Notes under the pieces: model-generated
What the model was told of the DNA's origin: nothing
What the model saw: the letters and a program-made list of their open reading frames with translations, nothing else
Databases searched by the model: none
Assembly: GCA_036386415.1 (NCBI GenBank)
Contig: DASVVT010000007.1
Location: forward strand, 16,948 to 80,947
DNA: 64,000 bases
DNA from: DASVVT01 sp036386415
GTDB lineage: Bacteria > Acidobacteriota > Blastocatellia > Pyrinomonadales > Pyrinomonadaceae
Direction: 5' to 3'
In this document: positions 40,065 to 47,966 of the stretch, in pieces
How the letters are laid out: each line of letters begins with the position of its first letter
How positions within the stretch are numbered: position 1 is the first letter of the stretch
Made by a program: the position numbers and the translations under genes

Positions 40065-42560
40065 ATGCACGATCAAGCGTTTACCACACTGGAATACGAC
40101 AAGCTGCGCGAGGTCGTCCGGCGCGGCGCGCAAACCTCTATGGGACGCGCGCGCGTCCGAGAGCTTGCGCCGCTCGATGATCTTGAGGGCTTACAGCGTG
40201 CGCTCGACGCCGTCTCCGAGTACATGGCCTTGCGGCAGCGGAGCGCGGCCTGGTCGTTTACGGAACTGGCCGACCCAGGGGAGTCGCTCGCGCGACTGCA
40301 CATCGAAGGGGCGGCGCTTGAGCCGCTCGCCATTCTTGAGCTGGCGCGGCTGAGCGAGCAGGCACTGGCCGCGCGCGCCTTTATCATGGCCGAACGGGAG
40401 GCGTGTCCGGTGTTGTGGGAGATGGTCGAGGGGCTGCCGCGCGAATTGCACAGTCTGGCCGCGCGCGTCTCTTCTAGAATCCTGCCGAGCGGAGAACTGG
40501 ATGATCGCGCGAGCCCGGAGCTGGCGCGCATACGCCACGAGATCATGCGCCTGCGCTCTTCCATCACGCGCTCGCTCGAAGGCTTGATGCGCCGTGGCGG
40601 CGAAGCGATTCAGGATCAACTGGTGACGCTCAGGAACGACCGCTTCGTGATCCCAGTCAAGTCGGATCATCGCGGGCGTGTGCAGGGCGTCGCGCACGGC
40701 TTTTCCTCATCGGGCGCGACCATCTTCGTAGAGCCCTTGGAGACGATTGACGCCAACAACGAGCTGCAATCGTTGCGCGAAACGGAAGAGCGCGAGATAG
40801 CCAGAATCCTTCTGACGCTGACAGATGAGCTGCGCCATCAGTTGCCCGCGCTTGAGATGGCTGCACGCGCGGTCGCGGAGCTTGATTTCGTCGGCGCGAA
40901 GGGTGTGTTTGCGGCGCGCTTTAACTGCACTGTGCCTTTGATTAGCCTCAAAGGCGTGCTTGAGCTGACAGAGGCGCGCCACCCCCTGCTCGAAGAGAAC
41001 CTGCGCGCAGGGGGTGGCGCGGTCGTACCCGTTTCGTTCTCGCTTGAGCCAGAACATCCCGTGATGGTTATTTCCGGCGCAAATGCTGGCGGCAAGACGG
41101 TCGTGCTGAAGACAGCGGGGCTGCTCTCATTGATGGCGCTCTCGGGTCTGCCCGTGCCCGCGCGCTCTGCGCACATACCCTTATACGCCTCCGTGCTCGC
41201 AGACATCGGCGACCATCAATCGCTCGCCGCGAATCTTTCGACCTTCACGGCACACGTCGCCAATATCAGCCGCATGATCGAGCTGTGCCGTGCGCCTGCG
41301 CTCGTGCTGCTTGATGAGGTTGGGACGGGGACAGACCCGGAGGAAGGCTCCGCTTTGGGCGTGGCCGTAGTCGATCATTTTCGCCGGGCGTGCGGCGCGC
41401 ACGTGCTCGCCACGACGCACTACAGCGGCCTGAAGATGTACGCCGCAGGTGAAGAGGCGGTCATCAACGCGAGCGTGGAGTTTGATGAGAAGACGCTGAA
41501 GCCGACATACCGCCTGCTCGTCGGGATCGCCGGCGCGTCTTCGGGGCTGGAGATCGCGCGTCGCTTCGGCTTCCCCGGCGAGATCGTCGAGGCCGCGTCC
41601 TCTCGCGTGGAAGTGTCTGCGCGCGAGACGGGCGCATACCTGCGGCGCATCAAGCGCGAGGCGGAGGAGGCGGAGAGCCTGCGACGCGCTCTTGAAGTGG
41701 AACGCGAGGCGGTGGCTGAGAAATATGCCTCGCTCGATGCGCAGGCCATGCGACGCGAGCGTGAGCGCCAGGCAGAGTTCGAGACCGAGCTTCTGACGGC
41801 CATCGAAGAGTTTGAGAAGCGTTCGCGCGAGCTGGTTTCCAGTATCGAAGATCGCACGGAGCGTGCGCGCGCTGAACGCGAAGCGCAGAAACGAGCCGCA
41901 GAGCTTCGCCGCGAGGCCAAACGTGCAGCTTCTGCCGCCACGACACCGGCGCGAGTCGAAAGATCAACAGCGCGCGGCGTGCGCGTCGTACGCGACGGGC
42001 ATGAACTGAATTTCGGACAATCAACTGCCGCCGAGGAAATACCACTGGCTCCAACGGCAGCGGCGGCGCTGTCGCGACCCATCGTAGTGGGCGACCGCGT
42101 GCGGCTGCGCTCCTTCGGTTCAGTAGGCGTGGTGGACAAGCTGAACGGTGATGAAGCGGAAGTGCGCGTCAAGGCGCTGCGTTTCCGCGAGAAGGTTGCT
42201 AATCTAGACCTGCTTGAGCAGCAAGCGCCAGCTCAGCCGGACGCCGGGCGCAAAAGCCGTCTACAGCGAGTTTCGCGCGGGACGGAAGTCAACTTGCGCG
42301 CCTCCGACGATGACCCGCGCGCAGAGCTTAACCTTATCGGTCGCACGACAGACGAAGCGGTTGACGAGACAGATAAATTTCTTGACGAAGCGTTTATGAA
42401 CAGCCTTCACCATGTGCGCATCGTGCACGGCCACGGGACGGGCGCGCTTCGGCGTGCCATCAGTAATCTATTAAAAGATCATCCGCACGTTGAACGCTAC
42501 GGACAAGCGCCGCCAGATCAGGGCGGCGCGGGCGCGACCGTCGTAGAGCTGAAGCAATAA
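40065..42560 (+). CDS. mutS2: Endonuclease MutS2
   Basis: 831 residues. The N-terminal helical region is followed by the MutS ATPase: Walker A SGANAGGKTVVLKTAG, Walker B LVLLDEVGTGTDPEEGSA, and TTHYSGLK. A long charged coiled segment (about 520-640) leads to a KOW-like part (GDRVRLRSFGSVGVV). The C-terminal Smr nuclease domain carries LIGRTTDEAVDE and VRIVHGHGTGALRRAI. The MutS mismatch-recognition domain is absent, as expected. The family suppresses recombination and rescues collided ribosomes. It lies three bases before the next gene, so they may be co-transcribed. Confidence 0.94.
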   Translation: MHDQAFTTLEYDKLREVVRRGAQTSMGRARVRELAPLDDLEGLQRALDAVSEYMALRQRSAAWSFTELADPGESLARLHIEGAALEPLAILELARLSEQALAARAFIMAEREACPVLWEMVEGLPRELHSLAARVSSRILPSGELDDRASPELARIRHEIMRLRSSITRSLEGLMRRGGEAIQDQLVTLRNDRFVIPVKSDHRGRVQGVAHGFSSSGATIFVEPLETIDANNELQSLRETEEREIARILLTLTDELRHQLPALEMAARAVAELDFVGAKGVFAARFNCTVPLISLKGVLELTEARHPLLEENLRAGGGAVVPVSFSLEPEHPVMVISGANAGGKTVVLKTAGLLSLMALSGLPVPARSAHIPLYASVLADIGDHQSLAANLSTFTAHVANISRMIELCRAPALVLLDEVGTGTDPEEGSALGVAVVDHFRRACGAHVLATTHYSGLKMYAAGEEAVINASVEFDEKTLKPTYRLLVGIAGASSGLEIARRFGFPGEIVEAASSRVEVSARETGAYLRRIKREAEEAESLRRALEVEREAVAEKYASLDAQAMRRERERQAEFETELLTAIEEFEKRSRELVSSIEDRTERARAEREAQKRAAELRREAKRAASAATTPARVERSTARGVRVVRDGHELNFGQSTAAEEIPLAPTAAAALSRPIVVGDRVRLRSFGSVGVVDKLNGDEAEVRVKALRFREKVANLDLLEQQAPAQPDAGRKSRLQRVSRGTEVNLRASDDDPRAELNLIGRTTDEAVDETDKFLDEAFMNSLHHVRIVHGHGTGALRRAISNLLKDHPHVERYGQAPPDQGGAGATVVELKQ

Positions 42561-42563
42561 TTT

Positions 42564-43436
42564 ATGTGCTCATCCATCAATAGAGATGCCTTGAAGCTGG
42601 TGATCGTCCTGTCCGGCATCTCTTTGCTGCTTCAGACGGATTTCCAGGCACGGGCGCAGACCGGCAATCAAACGGCACGCAAGTTTGACGAGTTTGGCGA
42701 CATCTATCTCTCAGATAAAAAAGCGCGCCTGGATAACTTCGCGATACAGCTTTATAACGAGCCGACGACGCGCGGCTTTGTCATGGTCTATCGCAGCCGT
42801 CGAGACCTTCCCGGACTTAATCATAGGTACGCACGCGTGATGCGGAATTATCTCGTCGAGACGCGCGGTATTTCGGCAGAGCGTGTCGTCACGGTGGACG
42901 GGGGCGTGGCGACCTGTCTGATGCATGAGCTCTGGATAGTGCCCGTCGGCGCGACGCCGACTCCGCGAAGCGATGCTTATCAAGAGCCGATCACAGATAC
43001 CGACTCGGCACGCAAATTTGACGAGCATTACTACGGGGACAGCGAAGAAGATGGCCCCTGGTTCGGCACGCTGCGTGATTTATCCACACAGCTTGAGGCT
43101 TTCGCCGCTGCCTTACAGCGAGAGCCACGCTCGCAGGCATACATCATCGCCTACGCTAAGTATTATATTGAGCGAGGAGTTGATTCCAGCCGGGGAAGAG
43201 ATAGAGAGTACAGGCGCGTCTACACAGACCCTCCGGGGATCGCATGGAAAGTGCTGAAGAGTGAGAAGGCTTTTTTAGCCAGGACGTACCATATCGCCCC
43301 CTCAAGAATTAAAGTTATTGATGGCGGTTATCGCAATCAGCGGCAGGTGGAGCTCTGGATTGTGCCGCGCGGCGTGCCTGCGCCAGTCCCGACTCCCAAT
43401 CAGTTCCCGAGAAGGCGTAGAGCCTCATCGAGATGA
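42564..43436 (+). CDS. Secreted protein with duplicated RKFDE domain
   Basis: 290 residues. The signal peptide is LVIVLSGISLLLQTDFQARAQ. Two homologous domains of about 125 residues follow. Each starts RKFDE(F/H), has a helix LDNFAIQL or LEAFAAAL, a GFVMVYRSRR or AYIIAYAKYY strand, ISAERVVTVDGG or IAPSRIKVIDGG, and ends ELWIVP(V/R)G. The pattern resembles OmpA-like alpha/beta folds, but I cannot confirm that. The function is unknown; it is probably periplasmic. It sits between mutS2 and the toxin-antitoxin insertion. Confidence 0.72.
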   Translation: MCSSINRDALKLVIVLSGISLLLQTDFQARAQTGNQTARKFDEFGDIYLSDKKARLDNFAIQLYNEPTTRGFVMVYRSRRDLPGLNHRYARVMRNYLVETRGISAERVVTVDGGVATCLMHELWIVPVGATPTPRSDAYQEPITDTDSARKFDEHYYGDSEEDGPWFGTLRDLSTQLEAFAAALQREPRSQAYIIAYAKYYIERGVDSSRGRDREYRRVYTDPPGIAWKVLKSEKAFLARTYHIAPSRIKVIDGGYRNQRQVELWIVPRGVPAPVPTPNQFPRRRRASSR

Positions 43437-43514
43437 GAGAAGCTACATCCAACGAGCCGTCCGCCTAAACTCCGGGAACGTTGAGCACTTGAATAGAAGG
43501 CCGGTTACGTCACT

Positions 43515-43595
43515 ATGCGCTTTCCGCAAACATTCATTGACGACCTCAGACGCCAGGCAGACATCGTGCCTGCTATTTTGAATCGTGTAGAATAA
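43515..43595 (+). pseudogene. Truncated dnaG 5' end left upstream of the toxin-antitoxin cassette
   Basis: The ATG at 43515 opens a 26-codon frame whose first 18 codons are those of DnaG (MRFPQTFIDDLRRQADIV), then PAILNRVE and TAA. It is the 5' stub of dnaG displaced by the insertion. It may be translated as a leader peptide before the antitoxin, whose AAGGAG site follows the TAA closely. Confidence 0.8.
43516..43569 (+). repeat. 54-bp perfect direct repeat, upstream copy (dnaG codons)
   Basis: Identical over 54 bases to 44269-44322. The period is 753 bases. The two copies flank the toxin-antitoxin genes. Confidence 0.95.
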
Positions 43596-43613
43596 GGCGA
43601 AGGAGTACAGGCC

Positions 43614-43841
43614 ATGACACACGAACAGCTAATCAAAGAGATCAGGCAGCTTCCGCTTGAACAAAGAATGGAGTTGCTGGAAGTAATCTCGCGCAGTGTA
43701 CGGGAAGAATTGCGCCCGCGAGAGCGAAGAGAATCAATAGTCAGCCGCTTGCGTGGTATCGCAAAGCCCGATGGCCTGCCTCCGTCAGACGAAGAGATCA
43801 AAGAGGATTACGCGCGTTATTTGACGGAGAAGTATTCCTGA
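43614..43841 (+). CDS. VapB-like antitoxin
   Basis: 75 residues with AAGGAG about eight bases upstream. The N-terminus is a helix pair (EQLIKEIRQLPLEQRMELLEVIS). The C-terminus (LRGIAKPDGLPPSDEEIKEDYARYLTEKYS) is the toxin-binding tail seen in antitoxins that accompany PIN-domain toxins, common in cyanobacteria. Its stop overlaps the toxin ATG by one base (TGATG), giving translational coupling. It is AT-richer than the flanking genes. It probably represses its own promoter together with the toxin, and that promoter now also lies upstream of dnaG. Confidence 0.85.
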   Translation: MTHEQLIKEIRQLPLEQRMELLEVISRSVREELRPRERRESIVSRLRGIAKPDGLPPSDEEIKEDYARYLTEKYS

Positions 43842-44263
43842 TGCGTGTGTTGTTTGACACGGATTTGGTGCTTGATCTAGTGCTGGATCGCGAGCCGTTT
43901 GTTGAAGAAGCTGCCGCCCTTTTCGTATTGCATGAACAGGGGCGTATAAACGGTTATATTTCCGGTATCACTCTGGTCAACGTATTTTATCTGACTCGTA
44001 AGTTCAAAGGCATGGTTGCCGCAAGTGAGGCTGTTAAAGAACTCCTGGCAGCACTAAATGTGTGTCCTTTGGATCGATCTGTTCTCGAAGCGGCGCAGGG
44101 GCTCGCTTTCGCGGATTATGAGGATGCAGTGCAACATGCCAGCGCCACATCCAGCCAACTTGACGCAATCATTACGCGCAATCTTGATGATTACAGAAAC
44201 GCAACGCTGCCGGTGTTTTCTCCGACGGACTTTCTCAACCAACTAACTTCACCTCAAGAATAA
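43841..44263 (+). CDS. PIN-domain (VapC-like) toxin
   Basis: 140 residues. Acidic residues of the PIN ribonuclease site are present: D6/D8 in MRVLFDTD, D92/D95 in DYEDAV, and D116 in ITRNLDDY, with the usual TRN-x-DD signature. The segment SGITLVNVFYLTRK is also typical. Such toxins cleave RNA (often tRNA or rRNA) when freed from antitoxin. The stop codon is four bases before the GTG of dnaG, so toxin and primase share a transcript. Codon use is AT-richer than the neighbours, in line with transfer. Confidence 0.87.
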   Translation: MRVLFDTDLVLDLVLDREPFVEEAAALFVLHEQGRINGYISGITLVNVFYLTRKFKGMVAASEAVKELLAALNVCPLDRSVLEAAQGLAFADYEDAVQHASATSSQLDAIITRNLDDYRNATLPVFSPTDFLNQLTSPQE

Positions 44264-44267
44264 AGCC

Positions 44268-46100
44268 GTGCGCTTTCCGCAAACATTCATTGACGACCTC
44301 AGACGCCAGGCAGACATCGTGCGCGTCATACAGGATTACGTCTCCTTGAAGAAGAAGGGCGCGAACTGGATGGCGTGCTGTCCATTTCATCAGGAGAAGA
44401 CGCCCTCGTTTTCGGTCAACCCGGCGAAGGATATCTATTACTGTTTCGGATGCCATAAGGGCGGGAGCGTGTTCAATTTCGTCATGGAGATGGAGCGCGT
44501 CACCTTTCCCGAAGCGGTCAGGATCGTGGCGGAAAAATCGAACGTGCAACTCCCCGCGATGGTCGATGATAAGCGGTTCGAGACGCGCAGGCGCGAGGCA
44601 GACGAGGTCATAGAGCTTAACTCCTGGGCGCTCGAATGGTGGGAGGCGCAACTGGAGAATGGCGGACGAGAGGCAAGTGCGGCGTGCGAGTATATCGCGG
44701 GGCGTGAGATTACGGATGAGACGCGCCGCGCTTTTCGTCTCGGTTACGCGCCGGATAGCTGGGATGCTCTCTTAACACATTTGAAGGGGCGTGGGGCTTC
44801 ACAGCAGCAGATCGAGCGTAGCGGCCTTGTCGTTAAAAAGGAGACGGGCGGCTTTTATGATCGCTTTCGCGGGCGTGTGATCTTTCCCGTGCTGGACGCG
44901 CAGGGGCGTGCGGTGGCTTTCGGCGGAAGAACTTTAGAGCCGCAGGGCGAGCCGAAGTACCTGAACTCGCCGGAGACAGCGGCTTACACCAAGGGGCGAC
45001 ACCTCTACGGGCTGCACCTGACGCGCGACGAGATACGGCGTCGCAAGTTTGTGATTCTCGTCGAGGGTTACCTGGATTTAATCATTCCCTACCAGGCCGG
45101 AGTGCGCAATCTGGTGGCGAGTCTGGGGACGGCTTTAACATTGGAGCAAGCGAAATTGCTGGGGCGGTTTGCACGTAAAGTTGTTGTCAATTATGATGGT
45201 GATCGGGCTGGCGTGCAGGCAGCCAAGCGAGCCATCGAAACTCTTCTGGCAGAAGACTTTGAAGTTAAAGTGCTGGTTCTGCCGGACAACGCCGACCCTG
45301 ACGATTTCATCAGACGAAACGGCGTTGAAGCGTACCACGAGCAGCGAGGCAAGGCGCTCCCCCACATCCAATTTGTCTTAGATCAGGCAATACGGGATCG
45401 TAATCTCCTTAATCCGCCGGAGAAAGATGAGGCAATTAAGGAGGCGCTTCCGTCTATTTACGCTGTCCGCAGCTCAATACAAAAGCGAGAGTACTTTGAC
45501 ATTGCGATGAATACTCTTCGTGTCGAACCTGACACGCGTAAAGAGCTCTGGCAGAGAGTGAAAGCCGGCGCAAGCGTTGATGATAAAACTCTGAAGCAAA
45601 TCGGCGCTAAGAGTAGAGCAACACAACTGACTATTGCGGAGCAACGACTCCTTGAACTGCTCTTCACAGATGAAGATTTGCGCCACTCCATCCTGCCGCG
45701 CATGGAGCGGGCTGATTACGAAGGCTTGCCTACGTCAACGATCTTCCAGGCGTTGATGGAAATGGAAGAGGCGGGCGGGGCGGTTGACTTCCACACGCTG
45801 AGCGCGAAGACAGCAGATGATCCGGTGGCGGCAGACCTCGTCCCGATGCTTTTGATGACAGAGCCGCAGCGCGCCGATGGTGAAGCCGTTGACGATACAC
45901 TGGCGAATGCGGAAAGCTGTCTGGCTGCTTTGCGCTTAATGAATTTGGATCGCCGGATCACTGAACTCGGCTCGGAGATTGCGGCCGCCGAACGTGCCGG
46001 TGATATGGAGCGGCGCGACCGCTTGGCGTTGGAACATCTGGAATGGACGCGACGCAAAATGCAGATAGAGTTTAGAGGCCAGAAGTCAGCCAACATCTAA
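44268..46100 (+). CDS. dnaG: DNA primase DnaG
   Basis: 610 residues from a GTG at 44268. The CHC2 zinc site uses C38, H41, C59 and C62 (CPFHQEKTPSF, YYCFGCHKGG). The RNA-polymerase-like core follows, with the TOPRIM motifs ILVEGYLDLI and VVNYDGDRAGVQAA. The C-terminal helicase-binding region (about 430-600) is present. The first 54 bases after the initial G are a duplicate of 43516-43569, where the start is ATG. This gene has therefore exchanged an ATG for a GTG through the insertion and lost its own leader. It precedes rpoD, the conserved macromolecular-synthesis order. Confidence 0.95.
   Translation: MRFPQTFIDDLRRQADIVRVIQDYVSLKKKGANWMACCPFHQEKTPSFSVNPAKDIYYCFGCHKGGSVFNFVMEMERVTFPEAVRIVAEKSNVQLPAMVDDKRFETRRREADEVIELNSWALEWWEAQLENGGREASAACEYIAGREITDETRRAFRLGYAPDSWDALLTHLKGRGASQQQIERSGLVVKKETGGFYDRFRGRVIFPVLDAQGRAVAFGGRTLEPQGEPKYLNSPETAAYTKGRHLYGLHLTRDEIRRRKFVILVEGYLDLIIPYQAGVRNLVASLGTALTLEQAKLLGRFARKVVVNYDGDRAGVQAAKRAIETLLAEDFEVKVLVLPDNADPDDFIRRNGVEAYHEQRGKALPHIQFVLDQAIRDRNLLNPPEKDEAIKEALPSIYAVRSSIQKREYFDIAMNTLRVEPDTRKELWQRVKAGASVDDKTLKQIGAKSRATQLTIAEQRLLELLFTDEDLRHSILPRMERADYEGLPTSTIFQALMEMEEAGGAVDFHTLSAKTADDPVAADLVPMLLMTEPQRADGEAVDDTLANAESCLAALRLMNLDRRITELGSEIAAAERAGDMERRDRLALEHLEWTRRKMQIEFRGQKSANI
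44269..44322 (+). repeat. 54-bp perfect direct repeat, downstream copy (start of dnaG)
   Basis: Second copy of the repeat at 43516-43569. It runs from the second base of the GTG start codon through codon 18 of dnaG. Confidence 0.95.
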
Positions 46101-46144
46101 CCCCTGGCCTCTGAAATCCCTGCTTCGGTTGAGGTGAGTGGAAA

Positions 46145-47875
46145 TTGAGCATCGAAGAAAAAGATCGTGACGACGTGATGCAGCGCCTGTTGGAGTTGGG
46201 CGGGGACAAGAAGTACCTGACCTTCGACGACCTCAACCGCGAGCTGCCCGAAACGGTCGTCTCTCCCGACGACATAGAAGATGTTCTTCAGAAACTCGAA
46301 GGCTCGAACATCCCCGTCGCAGACTCTGACGAACGCCTGATCGAGCAGGCGGCGGCCATCGCTACGGACGAAGAAGACGATACGGTCGATGAGGACATCG
46401 AGCTAGACCTGTCGGCGGGCGCGCTTGAGAAGACGAACGACCCCGTGCGCCTCTACCTGCGCGAGATGGGGGTTGTGCCGCTCCTGACGCGCGAGGGTGA
46501 AGTCTCCATCGCCAAGCGGATCGAACGCGGCCAGCTCAAAACGCAGAAGGCTATCGCCCGTTCGCCCATCGCCGTCTCGGAGCTTTTGAAGATCGGCGAC
46601 GAGCTGGATGCTGCCACGCTCAACATACGCGATATCGTCAACTTCTCCGAACAGGCTGAATTGACGGGCGATGAGGACAAGGCCGACGAATACTTGAAGT
46701 GGACCGTCGAGGGCATTGAAAACATCAGGAAGCTTTTTCGCACGGGACTCAAGGAATGGGAGAAACTGCGCGCCGAGCAGAAGCTCTTGCGCGGCAAGAA
46801 GAGCAAGAAGCTGATGCGCCTGCGGCGTAAGGTGGCGCGCACAAGGCTGGAAATCGCGCAGGAGATCGGACGGCTCAACCTGACGGAGCGCGCACGCCAA
46901 CGCCTCATCAACGCGATCCGCGCCGTGCAGAAAGAGGTGCGCGTCGCGGAGCGCGAGATAGACAACTATACGGAGAAACTGAACCGGCGGCGCATCAAGC
47001 CGGAAGACGAAAGGGAGTTCAAGCGCCACGTCGCCGCCGCCCGCAAGAAGCTACAGCAGGCCGAGGCAGAGCATAACGTCGCGCCCGTAGAGATCAAGCG
47101 CTCGCTGCAAGCGATCATTATCGGCGAGCAGCAAACAGGCCAGGCCAAGCGCGAGTTGGTCGAAGCCAACCTCAGATTGGTCGTCTCCATCGCCAAGAAG
47201 TACACGAATCGCGGCCTACAGTTTCTGGACTTGATTCAAGAGGGCAACATCGGCTTGATGAAGGCCGTCGATAAATTCGAGTGGCGGCGCGGCTACAAGT
47301 TTTCGACCTACGCGACGTGGTGGATTCGCCAGGCGATCACGCGCGCCATTGCGGATCAGGCGCGCACCATACGCATCCCCGTCCACATGATCGAGACGAT
47401 TAACAAGCTCATCCGAACTTCACGCGCTCTGGTGCAGGAGTTGGGGCGCGAGCCGACGAGCGAGGAGATCGCCAGGAAGATGGACATCCCTGTCTCGAAG
47501 GTGCGCAAGGTTTTGAAGATCGCGCAGGAGCCAATCTCTTTGGAGACGCCCATCGGCGAGGAAGAGGATTCGCATCTCGGTGACTTTATCGAAGACAAGT
47601 CGATTTTGAATCCGGCTGACGCCGTCGTCGCATCCAACCTGCGTGAGATCACCGACGAGGTACTGGCAACGCTCACGCCGCGTGAAGAGAAGGTTATCAA
47701 GATGCGCTTCGGCCTCGGCACATCCGGCTCGGAGCATACGCTCGAAGAGGTCGGCCAGCACTTCGCCGTCACGCGCGAGCGCATACGCCAGATCGAAGCC
47801 AAGGCGCTCAGGAAGCTCCGCCACCCATCGCGCTCGCGTAAATTGAAGGCGTTTCTGGAGACGGCGCAAAGGTAA
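46145..47875 (+). CDS. rpoD: Primary sigma factor RpoD (sigma-70)
   Basis: 576 residues from a TTG at 46145 preceded by GAGGTGAG. The acidic N-terminal region 1.1 (DDIEDVLQKLEGSNIPV, then a run of Asp/Glu) leads to region 1.2 (NDPVRLYLREMGVVPLLTREGE). Regions 2.1-2.4 carry DLIQEGNIGLMKAVDKFEW and YKFSTYATWWIRQAITRAI. Regions 3 and 4 follow, with the HTH TLEEVGQHFAVTRERIRQIE. All regions are intact, so it recognises TTGACA/TATAAT promoters like those seen in this window. It is 44 bases after dnaG and probably in the same operon. Confidence 0.96.
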   Translation: MSIEEKDRDDVMQRLLELGGDKKYLTFDDLNRELPETVVSPDDIEDVLQKLEGSNIPVADSDERLIEQAAAIATDEEDDTVDEDIELDLSAGALEKTNDPVRLYLREMGVVPLLTREGEVSIAKRIERGQLKTQKAIARSPIAVSELLKIGDELDAATLNIRDIVNFSEQAELTGDEDKADEYLKWTVEGIENIRKLFRTGLKEWEKLRAEQKLLRGKKSKKLMRLRRKVARTRLEIAQEIGRLNLTERARQRLINAIRAVQKEVRVAEREIDNYTEKLNRRRIKPEDEREFKRHVAAARKKLQQAEAEHNVAPVEIKRSLQAIIIGEQQTGQAKRELVEANLRLVVSIAKKYTNRGLQFLDLIQEGNIGLMKAVDKFEWRRGYKFSTYATWWIRQAITRAIADQARTIRIPVHMIETINKLIRTSRALVQELGREPTSEEIARKMDIPVSKVRKVLKIAQEPISLETPIGEEEDSHLGDFIEDKSILNPADAVVASNLREITDEVLATLTPREEKVIKMRFGLGTSGSEHTLEEVGQHFAVTRERIRQIEAKALRKLRHPSRSRKLKAFLETAQR

Positions 47876-47877
47876 AG

Positions 47878-47962
47878 AAGTAGACAGTAGACAGTAGTCA
47901 GGAGCCAGTAGAAAAACGGGTTGCTGCTTTCTGTTCTACTGACTACTGACTACTGACTACTG
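47878..47962. repeat. Heptamer inverted-repeat element, family A copy 9 (short core)
   Basis: AGTAGAC words on the left and CTACTGA words on the right, with a centre of about 20 bases. It fills the gap between rpoD and the radical SAM gene. Confidence 0.85.
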
Positions 47963-47966
47963 TGTT

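Noticed and set aside
43614..44263. Insertion sequence carrying the toxin-antitoxin genes
   Set aside because: No transposase and no terminal inverted repeats are visible; the flanks are only the 54-bp direct repeat of dnaG.
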